From the NCBI GenBank assembly GCA_018266375.1, contig JAFEAO010000005.1, positions 254,619 through 318,618 of the forward strand: a DNA stretch of 64,000 nt, read 5' to 3'. The stretch is from Bdellovibrionales bacterium. Lineage in GTDB: Bacteria > Bdellovibrionota > UBA1018 > CAIMNF01. Under the pieces are notes generated by a model. It was given only the letters and a program-made list of their open reading frames with translations. It ran no database searches and was not told the DNA's origin. Position numbers and translations under genes: made by a program. Positions 54,848 to 62,942 of this stretch are shown piece by piece (position 1 is the stretch's first letter; each line of letters opens with the position of its first letter).

Positions 54848-55404
54848 GACAAAAGCTCCGGATCGATCGGTTCGGGCGATAAAAAAATCTGGTAGCCGCG
54901 AAGCGGATAATCTTTGCGCAAAGGATGGCCTTCCCAACGTTGGTCCATGAGAATGCGGCGAAGATCCGGATGGCCTTCGAAGTGAATCCCGAACATGTCG
55001 TAAATCTCGCGTTCGGCCCAGTTGGCGCCTTCCCACAGCGGGATTGCCGTCGGCATCTTCTCGCCGTCAGCGACGCGGGTTTTGATGCGCACGCGAGCTT
55101 TAGTTTCGAGATGCATGAGGTGGTACACGACAAAAAACCGCGGATCGCCTTCTTCGTCGACCGCGGTCATGTCGCTCAAAAACGAATAACCGTAACGATC
55201 TTTCGTCGAACGCAAGAAATCGATGATGATCGGTTTCTTTACGATGATGGTCGGAATATCAACGGCATCGGTACCTGGTTTCAAAATTTGCTCGATCGAC
55301 GAGGTAAAATCATTCGAGAGCGCCGTCAAGAGCTGTTCCCAAGCCGTTCCGTATTTATCGCTAAAATTACCCCAATTGGTCTTGATCGATGTACGCACGT
55401 CCAT
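54844..55404 (-). CDS. nuoC: NADH-quinone oxidoreductase subunit C
   Basis: A protein of 186 residues, the 30-kDa subunit. Signature is WAEREIYDMFGIHFEGHPDLRR (positions 125-146), followed by EGHPLRKDYPL. It is a separate gene, not fused to nuoD. Confidence 0.96.
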   Translation of the reverse strand: MDVRTSIKTNWGNFSDKYGTAWEQLLTALSNDFTSSIEQILKPGTDAVDIPTIIVKKPIIIDFLRSTKDRYGYSFLSDMTAVDEEGDPRFFVVYHLMHLETKARVRIKTRVADGEKMPTAIPLWEGANWAEREIYDMFGIHFEGHPDLRRILMDQRWEGHPLRKDYPLRGYQIFLSPEPIDPELLS

Positions 55405-55407
55405 TAT

Positions 55408-55977
55408 TTAAACCTTCCTCTGCTCAGAGCCACGAGGATGAGCATCCATCGACGACACCGCCGGGAGCGGAGTCGGAGGAGTTTTACCGTCGGGTGATTT
55501 CATGCGGCGGTGAGCATGAGTCTCTCCACGCGCGATCATGTCTTCCAAGCGCAGAAGACCGTTCAGCAATCCTTCCGGAGCCGGAGGACATCCCGGAACA
55601 TAAACGTCGACCGGCACGACCGTGTCGATGCCTTGAGTGACCGAGTAAACATTGAAAATCCCTCCCGATGATGCGCAAGCGCCCATCGAAATCACCCACT
55701 TCGGATCCGCCATCTGGTCGTAGATGTTGCGCAGGATCGGGGCCATCTTCAGGTTCACGATGCCAGCGACAACAAGCAAGTCTGACTGACGTGGAGAAAA
55801 GCGCACGACTTCGGCGCCGAAACGGGCCATATCGTATCCGGATGCGAGTGTCGCCATGAGCTCAATCCCACAGCAGCTCGTCCCAAATGGAAGCGGGTAC
55901 AGAGAGTTCTTCCGCGCCCAGTTCACAACGTTTTCAAGTTTGGTTGTAAAAAAATCCGCCGAACCGTCTTTTGACAT
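55408..55977 (-). CDS. nuoB: NADH-quinone oxidoreductase subunit B
   Basis: A protein of 189 residues. The N2 cluster ligands are the tandem Cys in GTSCCGIELM, Cys in MGACASSGG and Cys in VPGCPPAPE. It binds quinone with NuoD. A 15-base gap separates it from nuoA. Confidence 0.97.
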   Translation of the reverse strand: MSKDGSADFFTTKLENVVNWARKNSLYPLPFGTSCCGIELMATLASGYDMARFGAEVVRFSPRQSDLLVVAGIVNLKMAPILRNIYDQMADPKWVISMGACASSGGIFNVYSVTQGIDTVVPVDVYVPGCPPAPEGLLNGLLRLEDMIARGETHAHRRMKSPDGKTPPTPLPAVSSMDAHPRGSEQRKV

Positions 55978-55992
55978 CTGTGACCTCGTTAA

Positions 55993-56355
55993 TTATTCCC
56001 AGTCCAACGCGCCCTTGCGCAAAATATAGACATACCCGACTAACAATACAGCTATGAACACCGCCATCTCGATGATGATAAAATTTCCAGAGCTCAAAAG
56101 TTTTTTGTAAACGACCGCATAGGGATAAAAGAAAACTATTTCGACGTCGAACAACAAGAAAAGGATCGCCACGAGATAAAACCGGACCGACATCCGCCGG
56201 TTCTTGGCGTGGTCAACAGGAGGCACGCCGCATTCCACGGGCGAGTCCTTGGTTTTGTTGGGTAGGTTGGGTCCAATGAGGCTCGTGATCAAGAGCACGG
56301 CGCCCCCAATCGCTACCCCGGCCGCCATCATGATCAGCACCGGAATATACTCCAT
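55993..56355 (-). CDS. nuoA: NADH-quinone oxidoreductase subunit A
   Basis: A protein of 120 residues with three membrane helices. The loop motif SPVECGVPPVDHAKNR and the helix FLLFDVEIVFFYPYA are standard. First gene of the canonical operon; only 50 bases separate it from the complex-I-like block upstream, with AAGGAT before the ATG. Confidence 0.96.
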   Translation of the reverse strand: MEYIPVLIMMAAGVAIGGAVLLITSLIGPNLPNKTKDSPVECGVPPVDHAKNRRMSVRFYLVAILFLLFDVEIVFFYPYAVVYKKLLSSGNFIIIEMAVFIAVLLVGYVYILRKGALDWE

Positions 56356-56405
56356 TCCTATTATCCTTTCTCCGCTCGATGTCAGGAAAATTCTTTGAGA
56401 TTACA

Positions 56406-57770
56406 TTACCATAAATTAGGAATGGGTTGAGTATTTAATCTCGAAACGAAGCCCTTCCCGAATGCGGTCATGAGAATTACGCAAAGCATTACCAGCGTGA
56501 GCAAACTCCAATCTCCGCGATTTCCGGGAGACTCGGTTCGACCTACGTCGTCATGATGTCTGCGCAAGATCTGAGTGATCATCTGAACTGCTGCGATAGA
56601 GATAAAAAACCACGAAATAAGAAATGCGACCGAGAACGGCGCAAGTTCTGCGGTGTGAAGTTCCTTCAGAATCAAAAAATATTGATATCCGAGCATGAGG
56701 GGCGGGAAACCGAGGCCAGCAAGCACCGCAACAACGCTAAACCAACGATTGTTTTCAGCACCGCCCAAAAATGCACGGCCCAAAAGAGTCGTCGTCATAA
56801 GCAGTCCGACCAGCAATGTAAATAAAATTGGAAGCGCCGTGTTCGACGGAAGTAAAAGTGGAAACAAACTTAGGCTAAAGAGCGCGGCAAGCATATTAGA
56901 AAGCCATCTGTTGGGCTCTTTAGTACGCGCAGCCATCAACGAGTATCTTACGGCGGAAGTCGTGAGCACGACACCCAGAACCGACTGCGAAATCATTTTC
57001 GGCAAGAATTCGAACTGCGCATAAAACGGAACCGCTACTCGAATCAAAAATAGGATTGCTCCAAAGAAGCAAAACAGATTGAAATAGGGCAGCGACATCG
57101 GTGCCAAACCCACAATATGTATCCCGTGAAGGAGCCAGAAGGAGAAATAAAGAATCAAAAACCCCACGAAGCACTGAATGAGTTCCGGCTTACCCTTCAA
57201 CCCGGCCATAAATTCATTGATGTAACCCGTGCCCATGAGATATTCACCCACCAAGAACAGCACCAGGAACACCGATGTCACCATCAAAATGGAAAACGTG
57301 GTCTTTCCGAAAAACTCGGTCCAGTTTTTGCTCGCGTTCGACTCGACCATTACGAGGCTCATGCCTGAGATAATGAGGCCGACAAGTCCGATATACGTGC
57401 TCACCCAATGATTGGATTGCGAGAGCAGACACAAGAAGAACGCGCCGGACAAAAGACCCATCTGACCGCGGAGCTTCGAGACCACGCTCAAGCCCGAGTG
57501 AAGCGCCAATTGCCATGAGCCCACCGCCACCATAAAGAGCGAAATCATGCGGCAATAGCGTGAAACCGCGTCGCTGAATAAAATCATGAGTGGCGAATCA
57601 AAGGTAAAGAGATCGCTTCGAGCTCCGTAATAGAACGCTCCAAAAAAAGAAGTCAATCCCGTCACGAAGATAAGGAGGTGCGAACTTGTAGTTCGAAACC
57701 CCGCTCCACCGAGAACCAGCGCGAATTGAATTAAAATTAAAATTTCTGGAATCCAATTCAAGATCGTCAT
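56406..57770 (-). CDS. NuoN-like membrane protein of the complex-I-like block, channel residues lost
   Basis: A protein of 454 residues with about 13-14 membrane helices and the size and layout of NuoN. In the place of the helix-5 glutamate (canonical FIALEVMSL) it has YIGLVGLII, with Val130. In the place of the helix-7 lysine it has LILYFSFWLLHGI. By my alignment both residues essential for proton movement are therefore missing. It is the last gene of the ten-gene block and overlaps the gene before it by four bases. Membership in the antiporter-like family is inferred from position, length and hydropathy plus weak motif similarity. Confidence 0.7.
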   Translation of the reverse strand: MTILNWIPEILILIQFALVLGGAGFRTTSSHLLIFVTGLTSFFGAFYYGARSDLFTFDSPLMILFSDAVSRYCRMISLFMVAVGSWQLALHSGLSVVSKLRGQMGLLSGAFFLCLLSQSNHWVSTYIGLVGLIISGMSLVMVESNASKNWTEFFGKTTFSILMVTSVFLVLFLVGEYLMGTGYINEFMAGLKGKPELIQCFVGFLILYFSFWLLHGIHIVGLAPMSLPYFNLFCFFGAILFLIRVAVPFYAQFEFLPKMISQSVLGVVLTTSAVRYSLMAARTKEPNRWLSNMLAALFSLSLFPLLLPSNTALPILFTLLVGLLMTTTLLGRAFLGGAENNRWFSVVAVLAGLGFPPLMLGYQYFLILKELHTAELAPFSVAFLISWFFISIAAVQMITQILRRHHDDVGRTESPGNRGDWSLLTLVMLCVILMTAFGKGFVSRLNTQPIPNLW

Positions 57771-58735
57771 TGCGAGAGCCCCACAAAAAGCAACAACTGC
57801 GCCAGGAGCGCGATCAAGTATCTCACCGATGGCCAGGTGGTTTTATGCTCGCCAAATTCGATGCCTTGAATGAGCGCATATGCGTGGAGACATTGGACCA
57901 CGAACACAAAAATAATCCAGAGCGGATTCATCGCGACCACGCCCGGGAGCACCTCTCTAAACAAGAGGAAGCTGAGGGCGCCTGGAACGCCGAGAAGCGC
58001 GACCCGCGCAACGGCATCAAAGAGAGGCGACTGACGACTGCCGAGATCAAAAAGACGGGCACCGAGCAATACAAACCCGAGAAGCGAGCCCAACAACAAG
58101 ACAGGAACCCGCTCGGCGTCCATCACGAGAGCAAAAAGCCCAAACCCAAGCCACGATTGCGTCAGGTGGATCAAGATCCAGCGCACGCGCTTCGATATAC
58201 CGGCAAAAATCGCGGAGAACGCGTAGGTCGCGAGACCCAGGCAGCAAAGAGTGAGGTCCCAAATCTGGGAGTACTCGACCTTAACCTGATCTTTAATCCG
58301 CCCCATCACGACAAGCGTGATGAGTGCCGGGAGCACCACGGTATCGATATACGCGCGAGAAGTGAGTGCGACGTAGTGGCGGGCAAAACCCACGTTCCAC
58401 GGCATCACCGGAAGCGAAATCAAAAGACCGAAGAAAACCCAAAGCGTCGAATACTGCGATCCCTCGGATGAAACTCCATACACCGCGAGAAAGCAGCCAA
58501 AGAGACGGAGGAAATAAGCCTTCTGAGTGAGAATGAGGGCGGTCTTCTTTGAGTTCACCGCTGTTTGAAGGAATGCGACGAGATGAAGCGATATGAGCGC
58601 GAGTAAGTTTACGACGACCGACGAACTCATCAGCACGATCCCCGCGATGAGCGTCACCGGCAAACTTGCTATCACGCCGGAGAGACACCACGAGGCAAAT
58701 ACCATGATCATGACCGGGTTTAAACTCCAGATCAT
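57767..58735 (-). CDS. NuoM-like membrane protein of the complex-I-like block, shortened
   Basis: About 322 residues from MIWSLNPVM (ATG overlapping the previous stop), with nine to ten membrane helices, against 485 for the canonical NuoM here. The helix-7 region LLISLPVMPWNVGFARHYV aligns with canonical AIKVPLVPFHGWVRDAY, with Ser107 in place of the essential Lys. The match supports descent from NuoM and loss of pumping. Function unknown. Confidence 0.65.
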   Translation of the reverse strand: MIWSLNPVMIMVFASWCLSGVIASLPVTLIAGIVLMSSSVVVNLLALISLHLVAFLQTAVNSKKTALILTQKAYFLRLFGCFLAVYGVSSEGSQYSTLWVFFGLLISLPVMPWNVGFARHYVALTSRAYIDTVVLPALITLVVMGRIKDQVKVEYSQIWDLTLCCLGLATYAFSAIFAGISKRVRWILIHLTQSWLGFGLFALVMDAERVPVLLLGSLLGFVLLGARLFDLGSRQSPLFDAVARVALLGVPGALSFLLFREVLPGVVAMNPLWIIFVFVVQCLHAYALIQGIEFGEHKTTWPSVRYLIALLAQLLLFVGLSQ

Positions 58736-59574
58736 CCGATCCTCCCGCGAATCACCACGATAAGAATCACCCAAGCCGCAAGAATCGAAAGAGCACTCCA
58801 AAAGAAAAATTTAAACTCGCCGTCCACCACCGCTGTCGCGGATTTCGCGGCCTGAATCCAGCCTTGACTCTCTCCGAAACTGCGATTGAACCCTTTGTAC
58901 ATCCGCGCGCCACGGCTATAGATGCCGCGAACCATTTTATCGAAGCCGATCTTTTTACCGAATACGAGACCCGAGACCACCGCCGCGACCAAGAGTGAGC
59001 CGGCGAGAACGGTAAGCGCCTGCGGGTTATCGACAATCTTGAGAATGTATTCTTTGAACGGATAGAAAACAGCCAAGACAATCGGCAGTTCAATCCAAGC
59101 CATAATACTGTCTACATTCTTGATTTTGGCTAGTCTCAAAACTTCTTCGAGCACAAGATAAAACGCCGCTGCCGCAAGAATAATCTCGAAATCCCCATGA
59201 CTCGGAAAAAACTGATGCGTCAGAGCAAGTGCCGGAACCACACCCAATCCACCTTGGCGGAGGTGCACCGAAACCATAAACAAACCGAAAACCAAGAAAA
59301 TCGTCTGATAGAAGTTACCGAGTACCGATGCGCCGACGAGCGCCGCCAGTCCAACTGCGTTCGTGAGCAACAGCCACTTCGAACGCTGCGTGTGTATCCG
59401 ATCAATTAAGATCAACCCGACGAGTAAGAGCACCGTAAACCAACCATGGGTCAGCGAGCCAAGGACCACGATCAAATAAGGAATAATCCTCTTTTCACGA
59501 ATCACACTCAGTGCGCTCACCAGCAAGAACAGAAGTCCGATCTGATTCAAATCGAAGGTCTCAAGACCGATCAT
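58732..59574 (-). CDS. Membrane protein in the NuoL position of the complex-I-like block
   Basis: A protein of 280 residues with about seven membrane helices, less than half of a normal NuoL (619). The end has an amphipathic charged segment (YSRGARMYKGFNRSFGE) followed by a final membrane span, like the C-terminal tail of NuoL. I cannot find the channel Lys or Glu motifs. Its relation to NuoL is inferred from position and this tail. Confidence 0.55.
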   Translation of the reverse strand: MIGLETFDLNQIGLLFLLVSALSVIREKRIIPYLIVVLGSLTHGWFTVLLLVGLILIDRIHTQRSKWLLLTNAVGLAALVGASVLGNFYQTIFLVFGLFMVSVHLRQGGLGVVPALALTHQFFPSHGDFEIILAAAAFYLVLEEVLRLAKIKNVDSIMAWIELPIVLAVFYPFKEYILKIVDNPQALTVLAGSLLVAAVVSGLVFGKKIGFDKMVRGIYSRGARMYKGFNRSFGESQGWIQAAKSATAVVDGEFKFFFWSALSILAAWVILIVVIRGRIG

Positions 59575-59794
59575 CGCTTTGAACCTCGCTTCTAAAAGAC
59601 CAGATGCAAACCAATGAGATCACGCCAAACAGAAGCGCCGAACCAACATAGACTTCCGTACGTCGTGCGCACACAAGTAACACCAGCGACACCACCGTCA
59701 CCAAACGGAACAGCCCAAGCGACATCCGCACAACTCCGGTCGACACAAACAACTCGTAAAGCGCATATACAATGAGCACTCCAAGCGCGATCAT
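59561..59794 (-). CDS. Small membrane protein in the NuoK position
   Basis: A protein of 77 residues starting MIALGVLIVYALYEL, with an ATGA overlap to the previous gene and three hydrophobic segments. NuoK has three helices and about 100 residues. The only membrane-embedded acid is the glutamate near residue 14. A longer frame starting upstream lies inside the neighbour and was rejected. Positional analogue only. Confidence 0.6.
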   Translation of the reverse strand: MIALGVLIVYALYELFVSTGVVRMSLGLFRLVTVVSLVLLVCARRTEVYVGSALLFGVISLVCIWSFRSEVQSDDRS

Positions 59795-60159
59795 CGCCTC
59801 TTCCTCTCGTTGGTCAGGTAGATCAATGCAAGACAAGACAAGAACCCAAGCCCAATCCAAATCGGCACTAGGTCTTCTTGCCAATACTTCGATACCTTTA
59901 CTTCGATCGGTGCCGGGACCTCGACATTGAAAAGCGGGAACACCCCGCCACCAAAAACCAGAGCCAGGACGATCGCCATCACCACTCGACCACGTTCGAA
60001 TTTTTGTTCGGACCAACCGAGCAAGTGGACCGTGCGCCAATACTGAGCCGCGAAGCTGATCGAGACCCCTAAGAAAACCACCCCTAAGAACGGGTCGCGC
60101 ATCCAAGCGGCAATCGATACAGCGAGCATCAGGAGCGCATCGACATAAAATCGAATCAT
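59791..60159 (-). CDS. Membrane protein in the NuoJ position
   Basis: A protein of 122 residues with three to four membrane helices (MIRFYVDALLMLAVSIAAW at the start). It overlaps the NuoI-like gene before it. NuoJ in the canonical operon has 178 residues. I see no NuoJ signature, so the assignment rests on gene order. Confidence 0.6.
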   Translation of the reverse strand: MIRFYVDALLMLAVSIAAWMRDPFLGVVFLGVSISFAAQYWRTVHLLGWSEQKFERGRVVMAIVLALVFGGGVFPLFNVEVPAPIEVKVSKYWQEDLVPIWIGLGFLSCLALIYLTNERKRR

Positions 60160-60548
60160 AAGTCGCCCCTTCCGAAGTCCGTCTTCAGGCTCTTGAGATC
60201 AAACACGGCCGGTTGAATCTCTTTGGTTTGGCTGAGCGACTCGGGTCCACAAACCTCGACGCACATACCGCAGAAGATACAGTTCGAGTAATCGATCTCG
60301 AACTTAGAAACCCAGTGACGGTTGTTCTTTTGGTTGATGACCGAAGAGACTTCGATACATTTGGTCGGGCACACTTTGCGGCAATCGCCGCAGCCGGTGC
60401 ACTTTTCGATCTCATTAAAAAGGAGGCCCCGTGCGCGCGCCGGAAAATCATCTTTGCTTCTAGACGACACCGGATCCGGGTAGAACTCGGTATCGATTTT
60501 ACGAATCTCGTCTTCATTGGTAAAGTGTTTCCAGATGGATTTAAACAT
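60156..60548 (-). CDS. NuoI-like 2[4Fe-4S] protein of the complex-I-like block
   Basis: A protein of 130 residues. Eight cluster cysteines are complete: 50, 53, 56 and 60 (CTGCGDCRKVCP), and 90, 93, 96 and 100 (CIFCGMCVEVCG). The second motif has Gly where Pro is usual. This keeps the N6a/N6b wire. It overlaps the NuoH-like gene before it by eight bases. Confidence 0.88.
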   Translation of the reverse strand: MFKSIWKHFTNEDEIRKIDTEFYPDPVSSRSKDDFPARARGLLFNEIEKCTGCGDCRKVCPTKCIEVSSVINQKNNRHWVSKFEIDYSNCIFCGMCVEVCGPESLSQTKEIQPAVFDLKSLKTDFGRGDL

Positions 60549-61308
60549 GGGTCACCGCCGAGATCAGGAATAAAAAAAACGTGATTGGAATCAGATACTG
60601 AATGCTGATTCGAAATAAATCCGCTTGCGAGTACTTTGGAAAATATTGGCCCATCAGGCGAGACACCAAGTACACCGCAACCGTTTTTAAGTAAAAATCT
60701 ACAACAAACCAAGAGCCTCCCATGAAAATCTTGGTTGCGAGCAACGACCAAACAAAAAACCGCGAGCTCTTCAGCCAGAAAATACGCGGATACATCGGCG
60801 CGAACGGATGCTCGCCAAACAAAATCATGCCGGCGATTTGGAATGGAAACACAAACAAAAGATTTGTCCAGTTCCATGACCATTCGGAAATATTCAACGA
60901 ACCCTGCCCCACCCCGCAAGCAAGCACGCAAATGAAAGAGATGAACGCTCCAATAAGAAAGCGCATCTGGCTTCGGTCCGAGCTCACCCGCTCAAACACT
61001 TCGAGCTGGTCGTGAGTCGAGATGACAATTAAAAACCAGTTAAAGAGCAGGTAAAGGTAGAACGCGCAGTCGACGTTCAAAAACAAAAGCGCCGCGCATG
61101 AAAGCTGACACAAATATAAAAACACGGCGCGCCAACTCGAAATCGATTTGAGGTCAGCGATCATGTCGATCCATTGCTGACTCAGGTAATCGCCGAACAC
61201 AATCCCACGTCCCACGCGGGCCTGATGGATCACGTTCACACGCTCGCTTGCGACGAATGCAAAAAAAGAAATCGGGAAGAGACCGAACGCGGCAAGGAAA
61301 ACATCCAT
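60541..61308 (-). CDS. NuoH-like membrane protein of the complex-I-like block, degenerate
   Basis: A protein of 255 residues with seven to eight membrane helices. The first loop ASERVNVIHQARVGRG aligns with NuoH ERRGSALIQNRLGPN. The later quinone-chamber loop ETNRLPFDLPE is reduced to FGEHPFAPMYP. It is about 100 residues shorter than the canonical NuoH in the same array. The anchor role for the B/D/I module is inferred. Confidence 0.75.
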   Translation of the reverse strand: MDVFLAAFGLFPISFFAFVASERVNVIHQARVGRGIVFGDYLSQQWIDMIADLKSISSWRAVFLYLCQLSCAALLFLNVDCAFYLYLLFNWFLIVISTHDQLEVFERVSSDRSQMRFLIGAFISFICVLACGVGQGSLNISEWSWNWTNLLFVFPFQIAGMILFGEHPFAPMYPRIFWLKSSRFFVWSLLATKIFMGGSWFVVDFYLKTVAVYLVSRLMGQYFPKYSQADLFRISIQYLIPITFFLFLISAVTHV

Positions 61309-62321
61309 CAGCGATCCACCTCCGTCACCGAAAGGTTGGCCGAAGCGAGGATGATCGGAATATCGTCAAACGCCTCGCCCTCGAGGAGCAAGGGGATCGC
61401 ATTTTTAATTTGATCGGACGGAGTCGAAACCGACGTCGTCTTTATATTGAGATTCGATCCGACATCAAACGACACGTCCCATGATCCGCGAAGTGTTTCG
61501 AATTTGGCTTCAACTTTCTTCTTCGAAGCACTATCCGGAATTTTTACGTAATAATCGCCGCCTTCGATCTTGCGCGAGAGCTCGAGAATCGACTCCGCGA
61601 GTTCGAACGACTCGCCCATCGCATAACGCAAGCGCGACCCAACACTGCTGTTCCAACCGAGCTTCGAGGTCTCAACGCGCGCTTCGCTGATGAACCCGTA
61701 CTTGCCATCGTCGAGCACGAGTCCGAGTTGATCCAAACGATTTTGAAACGGATGCGTCCAGCAGAACATTGCTTTAATCCGCTCAAAGTCCTTGATGTAT
61801 TGCTTCGACCAGACTTCCACGCGCTCCAAAAAACCGTCCGTGATGTCGTAGCGGGTACCGCCCGGAATAATGTAAAAGTAGCCGTAACGCGAGCCCGACA
61901 AGCGCTCCACTAAATCGAGAAGCTCTTCGCGGTGTTTGCGCAACAAATGCGATAACATGTGGATTCCAAATTGAGACGCCATCGCCGACAAGTACCTGAG
62001 AGCGCTTACAGCATCGACCATCTCGGCCGCAATATCGCGTATCCACGCTGCACGCGCGGTAATTTGCGTACCCGTCGCTTGTTCGATCAATTCCGAATAA
62101 ATCCGATCCGCGATGAACGCGCTCTCCGGATCGATGCGCGAAAAACACCTCTGCGCTTCGATAAAGTTTTTACCTTCGGTTTTCTCAATGATTCTGCGGC
62201 TCGCGTAACCGAATTCAGGCACAGCGGTCACGATGCGATCGCCTTCAAGGCTGACGTTCAACTTCATCATACCGGGAAGCCACGGGTGGATCGGGCCCAG
62301 ATCAATTTCTTTTTGAATCAT
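61308..62321 (-). CDS. NuoD-like large subunit of the complex-I-like block, no Ni-Fe ligands
   Basis: About 337 residues from MIQKEIDLGPIHPWLPG; the ATG overlaps the previous stop. His12 matches the quinone-site histidine of NuoD. The shared segment TARAAWIRDIAAEM matches canonical PERAIWIRMMCAEL. Only two cysteines exist (Cys59 and one near residue 195), and no CxxC pair, so it cannot hold the Ni-Fe centre of group 4 hydrogenases. The quinone-site Tyr of NuoD aligns with Pro65. There is no nuoC partner gene. Confidence 0.85.
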   Translation of the reverse strand: MIQKEIDLGPIHPWLPGMMKLNVSLEGDRIVTAVPEFGYASRRIIEKTEGKNFIEAQRCFSRIDPESAFIADRIYSELIEQATGTQITARAAWIRDIAAEMVDAVSALRYLSAMASQFGIHMLSHLLRKHREELLDLVERLSGSRYGYFYIIPGGTRYDITDGFLERVEVWSKQYIKDFERIKAMFCWTHPFQNRLDQLGLVLDDGKYGFISEARVETSKLGWNSSVGSRLRYAMGESFELAESILELSRKIEGGDYYVKIPDSASKKKVEAKFETLRGSWDVSFDVGSNLNIKTTSVSTPSDQIKNAIPLLLEGEAFDDIPIILASANLSVTEVDR

Positions 62322-62692
62322 TTCTGAACCTCGCGCAGCGAGATCACGCCATTCATGATCGCTTCCGGGCGCGGCGGACATCCGGTGACGTAAACGTTGA
62401 CCGGAACCTTACCTTCCATATCCGTGGGGAACAATCCCCCGCCGCATGCGCAGGTGCCGATCGCGAGCACGTACTTCGGCCGGGCCATGCGTTCGTAAAA
62501 ACTCATCACTTCCGTCCCGAGTTTGGCATTGATCGAGCCCTGGAGAATGAGCAAGTTCGCGTTCTCCGGCGTATCGCTCGGCATGCAACCCAGGCGCTCC
62601 AGATCGTAACGACTCGAATCGGTTTGAATCCAATCATCCCCGCAGCAAGACATGCCGACACGGATGTACCGGAGGAGGGGCTTAAGCGTCAT
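62318..62692 (-). CDS. NuoB-like Fe-S subunit of the complex-I-like block
   Basis: A protein of 124 residues against 189 for the canonical NuoB. N2-type ligands are present: Cys16-Cys17 (MSCCGDDW), Cys81 (GTCACGGG) and Cys105 (VTGCPPRPE). The PPRPEAIMNG segment after the last Cys is conserved in the whole NuoB/hydrogenase small-subunit superfamily. It should hold one 4Fe-4S cluster beside the D-like subunit. Confidence 0.9.
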   Translation of the reverse strand: MTLKPLLRYIRVGMSCCGDDWIQTDSSRYDLERLGCMPSDTPENANLLILQGSINAKLGTEVMSFYERMARPKYVLAIGTCACGGGLFPTDMEGKVPVNVYVTGCPPRPEAIMNGVISLREVQK

Positions 62693-62906
62693 CGGATGAG
62701 CCCTTCCGTAAATAATGCTGGGATGCTAAAAAGAAAGACAAGAAGAGCACCATCACGACCAAAATCGCGATGAGATACGGAATGCTTTTTCGCTCCTTCG
62801 AGACGAAGAGCGGAAGAGCAAAAACCAAAGGAATCCAAAAGCAGAGCAGCGCCTGAGACAGCTGTGTCGTCTTGATTTCAAAAGGTAAAATCTTTTTGGA
62901 TTTCAT
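62682..62906 (-). CDS. Small two-helix membrane protein in the NuoA position
   Basis: A protein of 74 residues with two membrane helices (about 18-36 and 43-64) and a basic start. It precedes the B-like gene, as nuoA precedes nuoB, and overlaps it by 11 bases. The conserved ECG loop of NuoA is absent, and there are two rather than three helices, so homology is unproven. AAGG lies almost adjacent to the ATG. First gene of the 25-gene leftward array. Confidence 0.6.
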   Translation of the reverse strand: MKSKKILPFEIKTTQLSQALLCFWIPLVFALPLFVSKERKSIPYLIAILVVMVLFLSFFLASQHYLRKGSSDDA

Positions 62907-62907
62907 T

Positions 62908-62917
62908 CCTTATAAGG
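62908..62917. promoter_or_regulatory. Palindrome CCTTATAAGG between the complex I array and mfd
   Basis: A perfect 10-bp palindrome in a divergent spacer of only 36 bp. It contains TATAAG on both strands, so it could serve as -10 for mfd. For the leftward array the same element is too close to the ATG unless that gene starts further in. Confidence 0.3.
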
Positions 62918-62942
62918 CTACTGGTCAAGAAAGGACGAGTCA

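Noticed and set aside
54848-55036. 63-residue N-terminal extension of NuoD
   Set aside because: It is a shadow of nuoC; the ATG overlapping the nuoC stop is the natural start.
59795-60106. Long upstream extension of the 77-residue NuoK-position protein
   Set aside because: It lies in another frame inside the NuoJ-position gene; an ATGA overlap defines the short start.
60541-62692. Group 4 [NiFe] hydrogenase (Ech/Mbh/Hyf type)
   Set aside because: The large subunit has no CxxC pairs at either end to bind Ni-Fe, and no maturation genes are nearby.
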